DNA of 64,000 bases from Wansuia hejianensis (GCF_014337215.1 NZ_CP060635.1:1129501-1193500); one strand, 5' to 3'; positions 7,415 to 16,777 are shown, counted from the stretch's first letter. Notes: generated by a model not told the origin, from the sequence alone. Program-made: numbers and translations.

Positions 7415-9829
7415 TTATTTCATAACAAAATTGACAATTTTACCCGGAACATAGATCTCTTTCACCACATTTCCCGTCAGACGGTCTGCTATCACATCCC
7501 TCCCTTTCGCCAGGGCATCTTCTTTACTGATATCACTTGCAATGGAAATGACGGCTCTTGTCTTCCCGTTAATCTGCACAGGAATTTCCACTTCATCATC
7601 TTTCATGGCTTCTTCGCTGTGTTCCGGCCATTTTTCATGAAAAACAGTCTCTGTGTGTCCGTACTGTTCCCAGATTTCTTCCGCCACATGGGGTACAAAG
7701 GGAGCCAGCAGCTTCGTAAATGCTTCAATCGTTTCCCGGTCGATGCCTCCCGTCTTTTTGGACAGGTCAATCAGCTTGTTATTGTACTCCATAAACGCTG
7801 ATATAACCGTATTCAAGCTGAAGCTTTCCAGACGCTGAGTGACGTCATGGATCAGGCGGTGTCTGATCTTGATCATCTCCGGAGTGGCCGGAACATTGGC
7901 ATCCCTGCTGTCCAGAGCCAGGTTCCAGAAACGTTTGATGAACCTGTTAACTCCGTCGATTCCCCGGTCATCCCATTCCGCATCCAGTTCCGGCGGACCT
8001 ACAAACAATTCATACATACGGAGGGAATCGCATCCGTAATCTCTCACGAGATCATCCGGTGAAACCACGTTCCCCTTGGATTTACTCATCTTAATGCCGT
8101 TCTTGCCAGTAATCATGCCCTGATTAAACAGCTTCTGGAAAGGTTCATCAAAGTCTATGACGCCGATGTCGCACAGAAACTTTGTATAAAACCTGGAATA
8201 CAACAGATGCAGCACCGCGTGCTCTACGCCACCGATATACATGTCAACCGGAAGGTACTGGTCCGCTTTTTCCCTGGATACAAGCTCTGCATCGTTATGA
8301 CTGTCCACATAACGCAGGAAATACCAGGAGGACCCTGCCCACTGGGGCATGGTATTGGTCTCTCTTTTCGCGTCGGCACCGCAGACCGGGCATTTACAGT
8401 TCACCCATTCATCTATGCCAGCCAGAGGCGACTCGCCGGTTCCTGTCGGCTGATAGCTCTCCACCTCCGGAAGCATCAGCGGAAGCTCTTCCTCCGGTAC
8501 CGGGACGTTTCCGCAATGAGGGCAGTGGATGATGGGAATCGGCTCACCCCAGTAACGCTGACGGGAAAATACCCAGTCACGAAGCTTGTAATTCACCGTC
8601 TTCCTTCCCAGGCCTCTCTTCTCAATCATCATCGGAGCCTCTTTCTTCAGCACGGCTGATTCCATTCCATTCCATTCACCGGAATTGATCATGGTGCCGG
8701 ACGCATCGGTATAGGCTTCCGTCATGTTCTCAATTTCTTTGCCGTCCTTGGCGATCACCTGTATGATCGGCAAATTAAATTTCTTCGCAAATTCAAAATC
8801 ACGGTCGTCGTGGGCAGGCACGCACATGATCGCTCCGGTTCCGTAGTCCGCCAGAACATAATCGGACAGCCAGATCGGAACCTTCTCCTGATTCAGCGGG
8901 TTAATCGCATAGCTTCCGGTAAATACGCCTGTCTTTTCTTTAGCCTGCATGCGGTCTACGTTGGATTTCATCGACGCATCAAAGATATATTTTTCAACGG
9001 CTTCCCGGTTGTCCTCTGTGGCCAGCCCTGCCGCAAGCGCATGCTCCGGCGAAAGCACCATGAAGGTGGCGCCGTAAAGGGTATCCGGCCGTGTGGTGTA
9101 GACAGTGATACTCTCATCCCTTCCCTCAACCGGGAATTCCACTTCCGCGCCATAGGACTTCCCGATCCAGTCTGTCTGCATCTTCTTGACCTTTTCCGGC
9201 CAGTCCAGCTTGTCCAGGTCATCCAGAAGGCGGTCGGCATATTTTGTGATTCTCAGCATCCACTGACGAAGGTTTTTCTTAGTCACCTCCGCGCCGCAGC
9301 GCTCACATCTTCCGTTCACGACCTCTTCATTGGCCAGCCCTGTCTTACAGGAAGGACACCAGTTAATGGGAAATTCCTTCTCGTAGGCCAGGCCCTTTTT
9401 GAACATCTGTACAAAAATCCACTGCGTCCATTTATAGAATTGGGGATCGGTCGTATTCACTTCCATATCCCAGTCATAAATAGCTGCTATATCGTTGATC
9501 TGGCGTTTAATATTCGATACATTTTCAGCGGTGGATTTCGCCGGATGGACGCCCATCTTGATGGCGTAATTCTCAGCCGGCAGTCCGAAGGCATCCCAAC
9601 CCATGGGATGGATTACGTAATGCCCCTGCATCAGCTTGTAGCGGCTCCACACATCAGAAATCACATAACCTCTCCAGTGGCCTACATGAAGGCCGTTGCC
9701 TGAAGGGTATGGAAACATATCCAGACAGTAATATTTCGGCTTTTTTCCGTCATTCACATTAATTGGGTTCTTTTCCCAGTTCTCACGCCACTTTTTTTCA
9801 ATCGCTTTGTGATTAAATGGTATTGCCAT
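7415..9829 (-). CDS. leuS: Leucyl-tRNA synthetase
   Basis: Charges tRNA-Leu with leucine. At 804 residues it has the usual bacterial length. The class I signature appears as PYPSGNGLHVGHWRGY (HIGH-type) and KMSKSKGNVVSPDD (KMSKS); zinc-finger cysteines occur in CPSCKTG...CERCGAEV; the CP1 editing domain includes the TTRPDTLYGATF threonine-rich strand and the DYGTGAIMCVPAHDDRD motif. The start at 9829 follows GAGGAGGAAAATACA and gives the expected MAIPFNHKAIEKKW; the longer frame adds 43 residues that do not resemble any LeuRS. It has its own strong promoter and a short leader. Highly confident. Confidence 0.97.
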   Translation of the reverse strand: MAIPFNHKAIEKKWRENWEKNPINVNDGKKPKYYCLDMFPYPSGNGLHVGHWRGYVISDVWSRYKLMQGHYVIHPMGWDAFGLPAENYAIKMGVHPAKSTAENVSNIKRQINDIAAIYDWDMEVNTTDPQFYKWTQWIFVQMFKKGLAYEKEFPINWCPSCKTGLANEEVVNGRCERCGAEVTKKNLRQWMLRITKYADRLLDDLDKLDWPEKVKKMQTDWIGKSYGAEVEFPVEGRDESITVYTTRPDTLYGATFMVLSPEHALAAGLATEDNREAVEKYIFDASMKSNVDRMQAKEKTGVFTGSYAINPLNQEKVPIWLSDYVLADYGTGAIMCVPAHDDRDFEFAKKFNLPIIQVIAKDGKEIENMTEAYTDASGTMINSGEWNGMESAVLKKEAPMMIEKRGLGRKTVNYKLRDWVFSRQRYWGEPIPIIHCPHCGNVPVPEEELPLMLPEVESYQPTGTGESPLAGIDEWVNCKCPVCGADAKRETNTMPQWAGSSWYFLRYVDSHNDAELVSREKADQYLPVDMYIGGVEHAVLHLLYSRFYTKFLCDIGVIDFDEPFQKLFNQGMITGKNGIKMSKSKGNVVSPDDLVRDYGCDSLRMYELFVGPPELDAEWDDRGIDGVNRFIKRFWNLALDSRDANVPATPEMIKIRHRLIHDVTQRLESFSLNTVISAFMEYNNKLIDLSKKTGGIDRETIEAFTKLLAPFVPHVAEEIWEQYGHTETVFHEKWPEHSEEAMKDDEVEIPVQINGKTRAVISIASDISKEDALAKGRDVIADRLTGNVVKEIYVPGKIVNFVMK

Positions 9830-9869
9830 TGTATTTTCCTCCTCGCAGTTCTGCGTCAAGCGCAAAAAG

Positions 9870-9917
9870 CCCCCTTGGGGCCAAAAACTCATACCCACAG
9901 GGCACCCCGCGAGTATA
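9870..9917 (-). promoter_or_regulatory. Structured leuS leader, possible attenuator
   Basis: Between promoter and start the minus strand contains GCCCC-AAG-GGGGC followed by TTTTT (terminator-like, about 9866-9881). It is preceded by an ACTC...GAGT stem enclosing TGCCC-TGT-GGGTA. The GGGG stretch in the first structure could pair with CCCC of the second, giving alternative folds. The leader is far too short for a T-box. Low confidence. Confidence 0.3.
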
Positions 9918-9922
9918 AAAAC

Positions 9923-9951
9923 ATTATATTTTCCGCAGCAGGAAATGTCAA
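9923..9951 (-). promoter_or_regulatory. leuS promoter
   Basis: Minus-strand TTGACA (9946-9951), 17-base spacer, perfect TATAAT (9923-9928). Confidence 0.8.
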
Positions 9952-10000
9952 GGCGCAATTCCGGATTTGCGGGGTCTGGTTTACATGGGATATCCGTATA

Positions 10001-10060
10001 AAACCCCGGAGGGGACGGACGGGGCGAAGGTTCTCACTTATGGAGAACCCTCGCCCCGTC
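10001..10060 (-). terminator. Terminator-type hairpins after the zinc-ribbon gene
   Basis: GACGGGGCGA plus GGTTCTC (10018-10035) pair with GAGAACC plus TCGCCCCGTC (10043-10060), about 17 base pairs with one mismatch. On the minus strand a second small hairpin CCCC-TCC-GGGG then TTTTA follows. Confidence 0.6.
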
Positions 10061-10087
10061 TGACCCCTATGAGCCTCCTGAATTCAT

Positions 10088-10990
10088 CTATCCCTCCGTC
10101 ATTTGGAGATATTCATCTTCATCAGCAGGCGTCAGGAAACCGAAACTGGCCGTGCCGATAAGGGCGCTGCTCAGTCCGCAGATATACCACTTATCTCCGT
10201 AACGCATGAGAGACACACTGCCTGCATAAGTCTCCCCGTCATATTCGTAAAGTACGCCGTAATCCTCAATCTCATCGCAGCCATAAATATCGCAGTTACT
10301 TTTTAGATTTTTCTGATGGGTTTCGCTGTCCTGCATATCCGGCATTGCGTAATCGATTCTTAAAACCCGAAAAGTTTTCAGTTCATCCAGCTTGGATGCA
10401 TCCACAATGCCATCTGAAATATCATCCAGATCGGAATCGCCCTCGTATAGCGGATTGCCTGTGAGCATCGCCTCGTCAGCCTGCAGGCTGAAACACATGC
10501 TTCCAATCTGGCTGGCGGCATTTCCTCTGAGCTGTTCCCGGTTCGCGTCGGTAAAAATTGTATCAGTGGAGGCGAAGGGCATCGGAAAGTTTACCATCCA
10601 TGCTCTGACCCGTTCAATCATAGCCCCACAGTCGTAGTTTTCTGCCCGCAGTCCGCACCCAAACATGGCCACTGCGCCGTTCAGGTCATTGGCAGCAATC
10701 GATTTTCCAAATTCCTCCATCAGCCTCTCCGGCGTGCTATAACCGACATCTGCAGTGGAACCGCCCTTTCCTCCCGCCAGAGGAAGGCTGAAGAAGTTCT
10801 GCAGGATCAGGATCACTGCCAGAGCAGCCGCCAGGATTGAGGCCACCAAAGTCCCTGTCGGTATTTTTTTGCTTTTTCCCGTTTTTTCTCCCGGGACGGA
10901 GCCACTGGCAGGCTGCTCCATCTGTGCTCCGCACTTCGTACAGAATCTGACGCCCTCTGTCACTTCATTTCCACATTTCTGGCACCTCAT
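10088..10990 (-). CDS. Zinc-ribbon membrane protein of unknown function
   Basis: A 300-residue protein with an N-terminal zinc ribbon (C3, C6, C17, C20 in MRCQKCG...FCTKCG). A Gly/Pro/Lys linker follows, then one membrane helix (about residues 46-67) and an extracytoplasmic region of about 225 residues with no recognised domain. The arrangement places the ribbon in the cytoplasm. It starts 27 bases after the stop of the EF-G paralogue and is probably cotranscribed with it. Proteins of this layout are common and uncharacterised in Clostridia; I assign no function. Confidence 0.75.
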   Translation of the reverse strand: MRCQKCGNEVTEGVRFCTKCGAQMEQPASGSVPGEKTGKSKKIPTGTLVASILAAALAVILILQNFFSLPLAGGKGGSTADVGYSTPERLMEEFGKSIAANDLNGAVAMFGCGLRAENYDCGAMIERVRAWMVNFPMPFASTDTIFTDANREQLRGNAASQIGSMCFSLQADEAMLTGNPLYEGDSDLDDISDGIVDASKLDELKTFRVLRIDYAMPDMQDSETHQKNLKSNCDIYGCDEIEDYGVLYEYDGETYAGSVSLMRYGDKWYICGLSSALIGTASFGFLTPADEDEYLQMTEG

Positions 10991-11017
10991 GGCCTTCCTC
11001 CCCCCACCAGTATGAAC

Positions 11018-13108
11018 TTATTCCTCGTCTTTCGTCAATTTGCTCGCCCTGGCCGCAATTTCCTTTTCCTGTACATCACTGGGTGCCTGCTCATAACGTG
11101 CAAATTCGTACTCGAAAGTACCGCTGCCTCCGGTCATGGAGCGAAGGGTAGTGGAATATCCGTAGATTTCCAGCTCCGGCACTTCTGCCTCAACAACCGT
11201 GTTGCCGCTGTGGTCCGGATTCATCCCCAGCACACGGCCGCGGCGTTTGTTCAGATCGCCCATAATATCTCCGGTATATTTATCCGGCACTGTCACCTTC
11301 ATAGTCACAATCGGCTCCAGCAGAACCGGCCCCGCTTCCATAAAGCCCTTTTTGAAGGCCATAACTGTCGCCGTCTTGAAAGCCATTTCAGAGGAATCTA
11401 CCGGATGATAGGAACCATCATAGAGAATCGCCTTCACACCTACTACCGGATAAGCAGCCAGCGGACCTGCCTGAACGGATTCCTGCATGCCCTTTTCTAC
11501 CGCCGGGAAATAATTCTTCGGCACGGCGCCTCCCACAACCTCTTCCGCGAATATAAAGGATTTCTCCATATCCCCTGAAGGCTCAAAGCGCATCTTAACG
11601 TGGCCGTACTGACCATGGCCGCCGGATTGTTTTTTATATTTCGCTTCCACATCGGATTTTTTCCGGATTGTCTCACGGAATGCTACCTTTGGCCTGGAAA
11701 GCTCCACTTCCACCTTATAGCGCTCCTGAAGCTTGCTGACAATGATGTCAATATGCTGGTCGCCGAGGCCGCAGATCAGTGTCTGATGATTTGCCGAGTC
11801 ATTGACCACCTTCATGGTCAGATCTTCCTGCATCATCTTGGAAAATGCCTGGGAGATCTTATCCACATCACCTTTGTTCTTCGGTTTATACCGCTTTGAC
11901 GTATAGGGTTTGGAAACAGCCACTTGCCCGTAGACCACCGGATGGGCCTTCGTCGCCAGAGAATCTCCAGTCTTCGCATCGCCCAGTTTGGCAATTGCCC
12001 CGATATCTCCCGCATGCAGCTCAGGAATCTCAATCGGCTTGGAGCCCTGGAGGATGTAGAGCTTATTCAGCTTCTCCTCGCTGTCCTGATCCACATTGTA
12101 CAGCACATCGTCATTCTTGATGACGCCTGAGCATACCTTAATCAGTGAATATTTGCCCAGGAATGGGTCTACAATCGTCTTAAAAATCGTTGCACTCTTC
12201 GGCTTCTGGAAATCATAATCCGCATCAAATACCGCATTGCTGTTTTTGTCCAGGCCTGCACGTTTTCTCTGCGAGGGATTCGGGAAATAACCAACGATAT
12301 CATCCAACAGATTAGAAACACCCTGCAGGTTCACCGGTGAACCCATGCATACAGGCACCAGGCTTCCATCGCCCACATTCGCAGCCAATGCCGCCGATAT
12401 CTCTGCAACAGAGAATTCTTCTCCGCCGAAATAGCGGTCCATGAACTCCTCGCTGGTCTCTGCCACGGATTCCATCAGCGTCTCTCTGTATTTCTCCAGG
12501 TACTCCTTAGAGTATTCAGGAATCTCACACTCTTCTTTTTTGTCTCTCTCTATGTAACGGCGGCCTTTATTCTTAACGATATTGATATAGCCGACGAATT
12601 TTTCATTTTCACGAATCGGCATGTGGAGGGGGGCAATCCTCTTGCCATACAGCTCCTGCAGGTCTTCCACAACCTTACGGTAGCTAACATTATCGATATC
12701 CATATCTGTTACAAAAATCATGCGCGGCAGCTGGAAGCGTTCACACAGATCCCATGCCTTCTGGGTTCCCACCTGTACGCCCGCCTTGCCGGAAATGACG
12801 ATCACAGCGGCGTCGGCAGCTGATGCAGCTTCCTCTGCTTCGCCTGCAAAATCAAAAAATCCCGGTGTATCCAATACGTTGATTTTCTCTTTTCCCCACT
12901 CAACAGGCACTAAGGATGTGGAAATTGAAAATTTACGTCTAATCTCTTCCTTATCAAAATCGCTGATAGTGTTTCCGTCAGCTACTTTTCCCAGACGATT
13001 TGTAATCCCGGAAAGATATGCCATGGCCTCTACCAGTGAAGTCTTTCCTGATCCGCCGTGTCCAAGCAACACCACATTTCTGATTCTGTCAGTTCTATAA
13101 ACGTCCAT
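11018..13108 (-). CDS. Elongation factor G paralogue with altered GTPase motifs
   Basis: A 696-residue translational GTPase with all EF-G domains: GTPase, beta-barrel, and domains III-V (for example SGGHGQYGHVKMRFEP and RGRVLGMNP). The P-loop is GHGGSGKT (16-23). Switch II reads DTPGF (80-84), where EF-G has DTPGH with a catalytic histidine. The guanine-specificity element reads TDMD (134-137) instead of NKxD. It therefore belongs to the second EF-G-like group found alongside the housekeeping enzyme in many Firmicutes, not the main translocase. It has its own promoter, a GGAGGT site, and a zinc-ribbon gene behind it. Its cellular role is not established. Confidence 0.85.
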   Translation of the reverse strand: MDVYRTDRIRNVVLLGHGGSGKTSLVEAMAYLSGITNRLGKVADGNTISDFDKEEIRRKFSISTSLVPVEWGKEKINVLDTPGFFDFAGEAEEAASAADAAVIVISGKAGVQVGTQKAWDLCERFQLPRMIFVTDMDIDNVSYRKVVEDLQELYGKRIAPLHMPIRENEKFVGYINIVKNKGRRYIERDKKEECEIPEYSKEYLEKYRETLMESVAETSEEFMDRYFGGEEFSVAEISAALAANVGDGSLVPVCMGSPVNLQGVSNLLDDIVGYFPNPSQRKRAGLDKNSNAVFDADYDFQKPKSATIFKTIVDPFLGKYSLIKVCSGVIKNDDVLYNVDQDSEEKLNKLYILQGSKPIEIPELHAGDIGAIAKLGDAKTGDSLATKAHPVVYGQVAVSKPYTSKRYKPKNKGDVDKISQAFSKMMQEDLTMKVVNDSANHQTLICGLGDQHIDIIVSKLQERYKVEVELSRPKVAFRETIRKKSDVEAKYKKQSGGHGQYGHVKMRFEPSGDMEKSFIFAEEVVGGAVPKNYFPAVEKGMQESVQAGPLAAYPVVGVKAILYDGSYHPVDSSEMAFKTATVMAFKKGFMEAGPVLLEPIVTMKVTVPDKYTGDIMGDLNKRRGRVLGMNPDHSGNTVVEAEVPELEIYGYSTTLRSMTGGSGTFEYEFARYEQAPSDVQEKEIAARASKLTKDEE

Positions 13109-13148
13109 ATTGTAATACCTCCTGATTGTAGTTTCTTGCTATGGGTAC

Positions 13149-13177
13149 ATTTTACTAAAATTTTTACAATTTTTCAA
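13149..13177 (-). promoter_or_regulatory. Promoter of the EF-G paralogue
   Basis: Minus-strand TTGAAA (13172-13177), 17 bases, TAAAAT (13149-13154), 40 bases before the start codon. Confidence 0.6.
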
Positions 13178-13245
13178 GTATTTTATGAATTTTAACCAAT
13201 AAAATTTGGATGATTCAAAATACTTGTTTTTGTGATTTTCTCAAG

Positions 13246-13264
13246 TTAAAGTGTTGCACTTTAA
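13246..13264. promoter_or_regulatory. Inverted repeat upstream of the aro promoter
   Basis: TTAAAGTG-TTG-CACTTTAA, a perfect 8-bp inverted repeat ending 12 bases before the -35 of the aroF promoter. The position suits an activator or operator site; no candidate regulator can be assigned. Confidence 0.35.
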
Positions 13265-13276
13265 ACCGGTAAATCG

Positions 13277-13305
13277 TTGACTTTTCTCCATATTTCAAGT
13301 ACAAT
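13277..13305 (+). promoter_or_regulatory. Promoter of the aro operon
   Basis: TTGACT (13277-13282), 17-base spacer, TACAAT (13300-13305), 46 bases before the aroF start. Confidence 0.75.
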
Positions 13306-13351
13306 GATAGACGGTTAAACATATGAAACGAAAGGCATGAGGTAGAACACT

Positions 13352-14365
13352 ATGATTATTGTTATGAAACCCAACGCTCCAAAAGAAGCTGTAAAACAGG
13401 TTACTGATTTAATTCAGGAGAAAGGGCTGGAAACACATCTCTCGGAGGGCCGCCAGGTCACGATTATCGGCGTTGTTGGAGATAAGAATAAATTATGCAA
13501 TGAGAACCTGACGCTCCTTCCCTATGTTGATAAGCTGGTTCCGATCACTGAGAGCTATAAGCTCAGCAACAAAAAATTCCATCCGGAACCCACCCGCGTG
13601 AAAGTTGGAAATCATGAGATCGGTCCGGACACTCTCACGATCATGGCAGGCCCATGTGCGGTCGAGACCGAAGAACAGCTCATGACCATCGCCAGGGCTG
13701 TGAAAAAGGCCGGCGCTCAGTTCGTCCGGGGCGGCGCCTATAAGCCGCGGACGTCTCCTTACTCTTTCCAGGGACTTGAGGAAGAGGGGCTGCGCTATAT
13801 GGCCGAGGCAAAGAAGGAATTTGGCCTGAATACCATCTGTGAGGTAATCAGCGAGGCTGCCATTGAAGCTGCCGCCAAATACGTGGATATGCTTCAGATC
13901 GGCGCCCGCAATATGCAGAATTTCCAGCTTCTCCGGGAAGCCGGACGTTCCGGGATGCCGGTTCTCTTAAAACGCGGGCTGGCGGCCACCGTGGATGAAT
14001 GGCTGAACGCGGCGGAATACATTATTTCAGAGGGGAACCCGCGTGTCGTCCTCTGTGAACGGGGAATCCGAACCTACGAGACAGCCACCCGCAACACGCT
14101 GGATCTGAGCGCAATTCCTGTGATCCGTGAAAAATCTCATCTGCCCATCATCGTCGATCCCAGCCACGCCACAGGCGTATTCTCCTATGTTCCGCCCCTG
14201 GCCAAGGCCGCAGTCGCATGCGGCGCGGACGGACTGATGATCGAGGTTCATAACGACCCGGAACACGCTCTGTCAGACGGCCCACAGTCTCTGACATTTT
14301 CTAATTTTGACCAGCTCATGAATGAATTGCAGGCATATACACGCCTGGCAGGAAGGACTTTGTAA
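13352..14365 (+). CDS. aroF: 3-deoxy-7-phosphoheptulonate (DAHP) synthase
   Basis: First step of the shikimate pathway, condensing phosphoenolpyruvate with erythrose 4-phosphate. The protein of 337 residues has a ferredoxin-like N-terminal regulatory domain (MIIVMKPNAPKEAV..., about 1-70) and a KDSA/DAHP-type barrel with MAGPCAVE, RGGAYKPRTSPYSFQG and IVDPSHATG. This is the AroA(I-beta) type found in Bacillus, Thermotoga and Clostridia, in which the N-terminal domain binds the feedback inhibitor. It leads the operon aroF-tyrA-aroA. The tyrA start codon follows the stop by one base. Confidence 0.95.
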   Translation: MIIVMKPNAPKEAVKQVTDLIQEKGLETHLSEGRQVTIIGVVGDKNKLCNENLTLLPYVDKLVPITESYKLSNKKFHPEPTRVKVGNHEIGPDTLTIMAGPCAVETEEQLMTIARAVKKAGAQFVRGGAYKPRTSPYSFQGLEEEGLRYMAEAKKEFGLNTICEVISEAAIEAAAKYVDMLQIGARNMQNFQLLREAGRSGMPVLLKRGLAATVDEWLNAAEYIISEGNPRVVLCERGIRTYETATRNTLDLSAIPVIREKSHLPIIVDPSHATGVFSYVPPLAKAAVACGADGLMIEVHNDPEHALSDGPQSLTFSNFDQLMNELQAYTRLAGRTL

Positions 14366-14366
14366 C

Positions 14367-15467
14367 ATGGATAAGACTCGTATCGGATTTATCGGCCTGG
14401 GGCTGATCGGCGGTTCCATCGCTAGAGCCATCCGGAAATTTCACCCGGAGTACGAACTGTTGGCCTATTCCCATACCAGAAGCACGCTGGACGAAGCGGT
14501 GGCAGAAGGAGTGATCGACATTCCCTGTTCTGAGGAGGATCCTCTTTTTGCAACCTGTGATTACATATTTCTGTGCGCTCCCGTACAGACGAATATTTCC
14601 TATCTGCCTTTTCTGAAGCAGACCATCAGTTCCCGCTGTGTTCTGACGGATGTGGGCAGCGTGAAGGGTGAGATGCACGATGCCGTGGCCGCAGCAGGCC
14701 TCTCCGCCAATTTCATCGGCGGCCACCCCATGGCGGGGTCTGAAAAAACAGGTTTTTCCAATTCTACCGATTATCTGCTGGAAAACGCCTATTATGTCAT
14801 CACGCCTTCTGACCAGGCAGAACTTTCCAAAATCTCCGCCTATGTGGATCTGGTGGCTTCTCTGGGAGCCATTCCGCTGGTTCTCTCTTATGAGGAACAT
14901 GACTATGTGGTGGCCGGCGTCAGCCATCTGCCTCATATCGTCGCCTCCTGCCTGGTCAACGCTATCGCCAGGCTGGATACAGAAAAAGAACGTATGAAGC
15001 TGGTCGCCGCCGGAGGATTTAAAGATATCACACGGATCGCTTCCTCCTCCCCAGTCATGTGGCAGCAAATCTGCCTCACGAATAAGAAACAGATTTCCAG
15101 GGTACTGGATGAATTTATCCGGCTGCTGATTCAGGCAAAATATCTGGTGGATCAGGGAGACGGAGATGCCCTTTACCAGATGTTCGAGTCCTCAAAAAAT
15201 TACAGGGATTCCCTCTCCGACACAGTTTCCGGCCCAACCCCAAAACAGTATGTACTGTACTGCGATATCTACGACGAAGCCGGAGGAATTGCCACCATCA
15301 CCACTCTTCTGGCTATGAACGGCATCAGTATCAAGAATATCGGCATCATTCACAACCGCGAGTTTGAAGAAGGCGTGCTCCGCATCGAGTTCTATGAAGA
15401 GGAAGCCTGCAGCAAAGCGCTGACCGCCCTTAAAAACAGAAATTACAAAGTACACCAACGACAGTGA
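14367..15467 (+). CDS. tyrA: Prephenate dehydrogenase with C-terminal ACT domain
   Basis: Oxidatively decarboxylates prephenate to 4-hydroxyphenylpyruvate for tyrosine synthesis. The 366 residues begin with the Rossmann motif GFIGLGLIGGSIAR; GGHPMAGSE and the VSHLPH histidine segment are catalytic-domain landmarks. The C-terminal 75 residues (from QYVLYCDIYD) form an ACT domain, indicating feedback control by an amino acid, probably tyrosine. I chose ATG 14367 because the upstream part of the longer frame overlaps the aroF end and a ribosome site (AGGAAGGA) precedes this ATG. Translation is probably coupled to aroF. Confidence 0.94.
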   Translation: MDKTRIGFIGLGLIGGSIARAIRKFHPEYELLAYSHTRSTLDEAVAEGVIDIPCSEEDPLFATCDYIFLCAPVQTNISYLPFLKQTISSRCVLTDVGSVKGEMHDAVAAAGLSANFIGGHPMAGSEKTGFSNSTDYLLENAYYVITPSDQAELSKISAYVDLVASLGAIPLVLSYEEHDYVVAGVSHLPHIVASCLVNAIARLDTEKERMKLVAAGGFKDITRIASSSPVMWQQICLTNKKQISRVLDEFIRLLIQAKYLVDQGDGDALYQMFESSKNYRDSLSDTVSGPTPKQYVLYCDIYDEAGGIATITTLLAMNGISIKNIGIIHNREFEEGVLRIEFYEEEACSKALTALKNRNYKVHQRQ

Positions 15468-15480
15468 CCGGAGGCAAGCT

Positions 15481-16761
15481 ATGAAATTCACACACACTAC
15501 CAGAAGTCTGAAAGGGGAACTTACCGTTCCCGGCGATAAATCCATCTCCCACCGGGCAGTCATGTTCGGTTCTCTGGCAGAGGGCACTACGGAGATCACT
15601 CATTTTCTCCGGGGAGCCGACTGTCTCTCGACGATTGACTGTTTCCGGAAAATGGGAGTGGAGATACAGGAATTCCAGGACAGGATACTCGTGCATGGAA
15701 AGGGCCTCCACGGACTCCATGCCCCTGCTTCTATTTTAGACTGCGGCAACAGCGGAACCACCACCCGTCTGATTTCCGGCATTCTGGCCGGACAGGCTTT
15801 TTCCAGTGAGCTCACCGGGGACGCTTCCATCCAGAAGCGCCCTATGGGTCGTATCATCACTCCTCTTCTTCAAATGGGGGCTTCCGTGGAAAGCCTGAGA
15901 GGCAACGGCTGTGTTCCTCTGAGAATCCAGGGCCGCTCCTTAAAGGGGATTCACTATCAGTCACCTGTCGCCTCCGCCCAGGTAAAATCCTGCGTCCTGC
16001 TGGCCGGGCTGTACAGTGACGGGGTTACCAGTGTTACGGAACCGGCACTTTCCAGGAACCACACCGAACTAATGCTGAGTTATTTCGGAGCCCGAGTGAC
16101 GGCAGAAGGCACTACGGCTTCCATCGCCCCAGATCCCGTTCTCTGCGGCGCTTCTGTAAAGGTGCCCGGCGACATCTCCTCAGCCGCTTATTTTCTGGCG
16201 GCTGCTCTCATGGTTCCCGGTTCAGAAGTCCTTCTCCGGAACGTGGGCATCAATCCTACCAGAGACGGGATTCTGAGAGTCATCCGTTCCATGGGCGGCC
16301 AGGTGGACATTTTGAATGAAACCACCGCCGGCGGGGAACCTACTGCCGATCTGTTGGTTCACAGCAGCAGCCTGCACGGTACGGTCATCGAGGGGTCTCT
16401 GATCCCCACGCTGATAGATGAAATACCAGTGCTGGCAGTCTTAGCAGCGGCCGCCGAGGGAACCACTGTGATCCGCAATGCGGAGGAATTGAAGGTGAAG
16501 GAATCCAACCGTCTGGATCTCATGGTGGATAGCCTTTCACGCATGGGAGCTGACATTGAAGGTACAGTGGACGGAATGATCATACGGGGAGGCCGCCCTC
16601 TGCACGGCACGGTGATCGACAGCCACCTGGATCACCGGATCGCCATGTCCTTTGCTGTCGCGTCCCTGACGGCGGACGGCGAGACAGATATTACCAATGC
16701 AGAATGTGTGAACATCTCATATCCGGCATTTTACGAAGATCTGGCCGGACTCATGCTTTAA
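15481..16761 (+). CDS. aroA: 3-phosphoshikimate 1-carboxyvinyltransferase (EPSP synthase)
   Basis: Transfers enolpyruvate to shikimate 3-phosphate. Its 426 residues are the normal length. Visible landmarks are VPGDKSISHRAVMFGSL, the DCGNSGTTTRLISG phosphoenolpyruvate-binding motif, KRPMGRI, VKSCVLLAGLY and the C-terminal ESNRLDLM and SHLDHRIAMSFAVA motifs. The alanine of the usual NAGT/NSGT motif region is serine here (NSGTTTR), as in many Gram-positive enzymes. It follows tyrA by 13 bases. Confidence 0.96.
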   Translation: MKFTHTTRSLKGELTVPGDKSISHRAVMFGSLAEGTTEITHFLRGADCLSTIDCFRKMGVEIQEFQDRILVHGKGLHGLHAPASILDCGNSGTTTRLISGILAGQAFSSELTGDASIQKRPMGRIITPLLQMGASVESLRGNGCVPLRIQGRSLKGIHYQSPVASAQVKSCVLLAGLYSDGVTSVTEPALSRNHTELMLSYFGARVTAEGTTASIAPDPVLCGASVKVPGDISSAAYFLAAALMVPGSEVLLRNVGINPTRDGILRVIRSMGGQVDILNETTAGGEPTADLLVHSSSLHGTVIEGSLIPTLIDEIPVLAVLAAAAEGTTVIRNAEELKVKESNRLDLMVDSLSRMGADIEGTVDGMIIRGGRPLHGTVIDSHLDHRIAMSFAVASLTADGETDITNAECVNISYPAFYEDLAGLML

Positions 16762-16777
16762 AAGCAAGGAGGGGCTT

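Noticed and set aside
8810..9703. Plus-strand frame of 297 codons opposite leuS
   Set aside because: Shadow of leuS produced by codon bias; the product has no family features.
14316..15068. Minus-strand frame of 250 codons opposite tyrA
   Set aside because: Shadow frame; tyrA motifs on the plus strand are decisive.
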